This document shows positions 7,998 to 10,215 of a stretch of DNA of 10,215 bases, one piece after another. The stretch spans positions 652,205 through 662,419 of the forward strand of contig NC_090610.1 of the NCBI RefSeq assembly GCF_004359215.1, written 5' to 3'. The notes beneath the pieces were generated by a model. That model had not been told where the DNA came from. It searched no databases and saw nothing but the letters and a program-made list of their open reading frames with translations. How positions within the stretch are numbered: the stretch's first letter is position 1; each line of letters opens with the position of its first letter. Source of the DNA: Bremia lactucae (lineage: Eukaryota; Oomycota; Peronosporomycetes; Peronosporales; Peronosporaceae). The position numbers and the translations under genes were made by a program.

Positions 7998-8002
7998 AAT
8001 AA

Positions 8003-8910
8003 GTACTGGGCGTGGAGCACTGCATTCATGAGCGTAGTGTCCTAACTTTCGACAGCGATTGCATTTCTGCAATCGCTTGTTGTTCGAAAAGCGACGTTTC
8101 CGCTTTCGACATAAGAGAGGTCCATAGGCTCTGGATCTCCAAGCTCGTGTCATTTTGGAGGACGATATGATGACGAACTCGCTTGAGCATGTCTCAAGCT
8201 AAAGTCCTCCTGTTCTGCAACGGATATTGCTTCTTCAAGCGTATCCAGTTCCAAGCGTTACAGGTGGGTCTTGATGGGACCATCCGAAAGATCTTGCATG
8301 AACACCGTAATCAACGTGTGTTAATGAACTGGGTTGTTTGTGATACAACTCGCTAAGAGTCGTATGTGCTGGGCATAAGCGTGAACATCACGTTTGCCTT
8401 GCTTGAATTTCAGAAGCTCTGATCGAGCTCTGAACTCAGCCCTAGGCAATTTAAACGTCTGTTTGAGTTGGGCTGTAAAAGCCTCTAGCGACCCAACGAC
8501 ATATGGATCGCGCAACTTAAGGCCTAATGCCCAAGTTCTGGCACGGCCTTCCAAATTTGACTGAGCAAATGCGCCTGCATTTGCTCGTCGATGATGTGAC
8601 GAGCTCTTATGGCATCGTCCAACTCGACAAACCATCTTAAGAAGGAGACTTCTTCGACTCCCTATACTTAAGATGTCAATCTTTAAGGTTTCGGGACGAC
8701 GCGTGTGCGTCGTCCCAGGTACAGGGGTCTGTACCTGTTGTAACCTCAACAGTTCTGCCTGTTGAGAGCCTTGCTGATTAAGCAAGGCACCTTCTCCTTC
8801 GCCTCATCAACTTCATGTTGTATGAACTTGGCGATGGATGAATGGAGGGCATCTCTGTCCAAACTGGACAGCATGACCAAGATGTCATCATTTCCTACTG
8901 TCGAATTCAT
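8003..8910 (-). pseudogene. Ty3/gypsy gag (retrotransposon Gag with CCHC knuckle), broken
   Basis: On the minus strand an ATG at 8910-8908 opens MNSTVGNDDILVMLSSLDRD and an acidic helical start. After frameshifts come LLNQQGSQQAELLRLQQVQ and LKIDIL. The Gag core holds LEGRARTWALGLKLRDPYVV, FTAQLKQTFKLPRAEFRARS, ELLKFKQGKRDVHAYAQHIR and LLASCITNNPVH (8321-8575). Then, in other frames, come VFMQGLSDGPIKTHL, LDTLEEAISVAEQ and EPMDLSYVES. A zinc knuckle at 8022-8063 reads CNRCRKLGHYAHEC, a complete C-X2-C-X4-H-X4-C, followed by SAPRP. Gag forms the particle that packages element RNA. Size and order match oomycete gypsy Gag. At least three frameshifts disable it. Its ATG lies two or three bases from a truncated integrase on the same strand, which is not the normal gag context. 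Confidence 0.9.
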
Positions 8911-8911
8911 T

Positions 8912-9573
8912 TAAAACGTGGATCCCGGTCCGATACTATGGACTCGGGCATTCCGTGTAGTAAGGAAACATGATTCAGGAACAAGAGAGCTGCCTCCTTG
9001 CCTGCAACCGATGTTTAACATGGTACCAAACGCACCATTTTGCTCAGTCTGTCTACAAAGACGACGAGCCCCGTCCGACCCTAATGATCGGGCGGTATGC
9101 CAAACATGAAGTCCATCTTACTGACTTCCAACACTTGGATGGATTCGGTAGCGGATTCAGTGGCGCACTGCTGGACGGTGCATGCTTAATGCGAATATAG
9201 TTGGCCACCCATCTATATAGGTGTGGCCACCAAAATTCCTCTGATACTCGTAAGAATGTAATTTCACGGCCCAGATGCCCATTAGATGGCGCATCATGGA
9301 GCTCGTGAAGGATCATCAGCTTGAGATCTGTGTCATGAGACACATAGATTCTTAAGGATCACAAGGTGACAGCTGATGCCATAACAGGCCATCGCTGTAG
9401 CTAAAGCGGTTCAGCTTAGCTTTCAGGTGCGACGGAAGGGTAACCTTTCGTCCACTGAAGTGATCCAACAGCAGGCGACAGTGGTCGTCCTGACTGTAGC
9501 TCTCTTTTATATCAGAGGCTAATGAGGTCGTCACGTTGTATGCCTTCATGGCTGCCAACGTTGACGGCTGAAA
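8912..9573 (-). repeat. Right arm of a large inverted repeat (partner 1-682)
   Basis: This is the inverted partner of 1-682. The alignment runs from CGGCTGAAA at 9565-9573 down to TAAAACGTGGATC at 8912-8924. The arm is about 20 bases shorter, mostly because of a 21-base deletion between 9190 and 9191. Beyond 8912 this arm enters gag, while the left arm continues into the rest of integrase. Confidence 0.9.
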
Positions 9574-9753
9574 TTGTGCTTTCGCACTAGACACACTTTC
9601 CTGGTGTCTAACCTCCAAGTCTGGTCTGCGCGATAGAGCGTCAGCCAAGACATTCGACATACCCGGCTTATATATTGAATTTGAAATGAAATTCAGAGAA
9701 GAATGTGAGCCATCTTGCCATTCTAGGCGAGATGCGGTCAGTTTATTGCGGTC

Positions 9754-9787
9754 CGCAGTGATGCGTGATCCGCAGTGATGCGTGATC
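9754..9787. repeat. 17-bp perfect tandem duplication in RNase H
   Basis: CGCAGTGATGCGTGATC occurs at 9754-9770 and again at 9771-9787 with no change. It lies over the YTDHA catalytic motif of RNase H, doubling the region and shifting the frame, since 17 is not a multiple of three. Replication slippage or a repair event is the simplest cause. Confidence 0.95.
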
Positions 9788-10215
9788 CGTATAAACCACA
9801 AATGGTTCGGTGCCCAGTAGGTGCACACAAAACTTGACAAGAGCATACTTTATTGAAAGTAGCTCTTTGTCATGCACAGGGTAATTCAGTTCCGCGGCTT
9901 TTAAAAGCCGGGACTGAAAGAGATGACACGGTCAACGCCGTCGTCATCCTTCTGCATGAGCGCGCTGCCGATTGCAAAATTACTTGCATCGCAGACGACG
10001 CTAAAGGGTTTATCCGCGTCTGGCAATGCCAAGACCGGTGCCTCTACAAGAGACTGCTTCACTGATATGAACGCATCTTCTTGTTCTCTTAACCAACCTC
10101 ATTCTGTGTCCTTTTTAAGGAGATCAGATAATGGTTTAGTTAGCTCAGCATAATTCTTGCTATACTTATGCAAGTAATTAGCGAGCCCTAGTAATTGGCG
10201 CAAATCCTTCACATG

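Larger units (their letters stand above)
6672..8000 (+). pseudogene. Broken gene of unknown identity, probably gag of an LTR element
   Basis: I do not recognise this protein. Reading across frames it runs from an ATG near 6672. First come AKTSTQPRK and an alanine/threonine-rich start (ITPPSLSSTVITPTAAAAV). Then LVDTAAITSYISDEHSELVR near 6850-6910, an open stretch 6905-7370 (WCHKPVAFERGYVTGGIPLM, PPPTIWPYSDGTSAPLLECA), then WPCFPDPGRVASTDHYEVNF in another frame. Next comes SSFGAGRATIGAPSHRQTPD near 7566, GFEAFFYTERWATNLQTRK (about 7700-7756) and a coiled-coil-like end (RRIIDLES, VSRLTSDFVDVRAKARQGNE). A stop (TAA, 7900-7902) and several frameshifts break it. The long open stretches have protein-like composition. 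Its place after an LTR-like region suggests a gag. A captured host gene fragment is the main alternative. It ends where the opposite-strand gag begins. Confidence 0.5.
8912..10215 (-). pseudogene. Ty3/gypsy pol: RT end, RNase H and truncated integrase (broken)
   Basis: Read on the minus strand from the window edge, the RT connection comes first (LRQLLGLANYLHKYSKNYAE, LTKPLSDLLKKD). RNase H follows with all four acidic positions traceable: CDAS (9988-9990), DKELL (E at 9863-9865), YTDHA (9785-9787) and ADALSRRP (9640-9642). RNase H degrades the RNA strand during reverse transcription. The RNase H/integrase link (AAMKAYNVTTSLASDIKES) and the integrase zinc finger histidines (HELHDAPSNGHLGRE) come next. 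The CxxC half of that finger is missing. D1 lies near the CWKSV motif around 9110-9140, and D2 is at 8928-8930 in the SDRDPRF motif. Homology to a complete integrase stops at 8912, before the catalytic glutamate. A 17-bp duplication, stops and frameshifts make it non-functional. Confidence 0.9.

Noticed and set aside
1..10215. A new defence or biosynthetic system
   Set aside because: All recognisable coding sequence belongs to retrotransposon or MULE proteins, and every copy is disrupted. Nothing suggests a functional operon or cluster.

Overview
The window looks like a transposable-element graveyard from an oomycete genome, most likely Phytophthora or a relative. This rests on my recognition of protein families: a Ty3/gypsy Gag-Pol whose motifs (SALDLV, MPQGL, HECSAPRP, DRLSKMVHL) match the large oomycete gypsy families, and a Mutator-like (MULE) transposase of the FAR1 type common there. 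No intact gene, host gene, tRNA or rRNA was recognised. Almost every coding stretch is broken by frameshifts and stops.

Layout, left to right. 1-1678 (+): the 3' half of a gypsy pol, covering the RNase H/integrase connection, integrase zinc finger, DDE core and GPY/F module. 1679-1707: a 29-bp sequence repeated exactly in inverted orientation at 7969-7997. 1918-2275: three tandem units of about 120 bp (40 codons). 2300-3530 (+): the protease-RT linker and reverse transcriptase of a gypsy pol. 3531-3648: a 118-bp sequence repeated inverted at 7845-7962. 3650-5052 (-): a broken MULE transposase. 5330-5607: a candidate gypsy LTR. 5608-6002: AT-rich sequence with no recognised gene. 6003-6638: a second LTR-like region rich in inverted repeats. 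6672-8000 (+): a broken gene I do not recognise, probably the gag of the element led by that LTR. 8003-8910 (-): gypsy gag with a CCHC knuckle. 8912-10215 (-): the RT end, RNase H and first part of integrase of a gypsy pol.

The two flanks, 1-682 and 8912-9573, are inverted copies of the same pol region. The element pieces are not in canonical order. On the left, the integrase tail is followed by protease-RT linker and RT. On the right, integrase is cut after its second catalytic aspartate and joined within about three bases to a gag start codon. No LTR lies at either junction. The best explanation is nested insertion plus ectopic recombination or rearrangement of several old elements, with no sign of a working gene system. 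The junctions, the repeats at their edges and the unidentified 6672-8000 gene are the parts worth following up.
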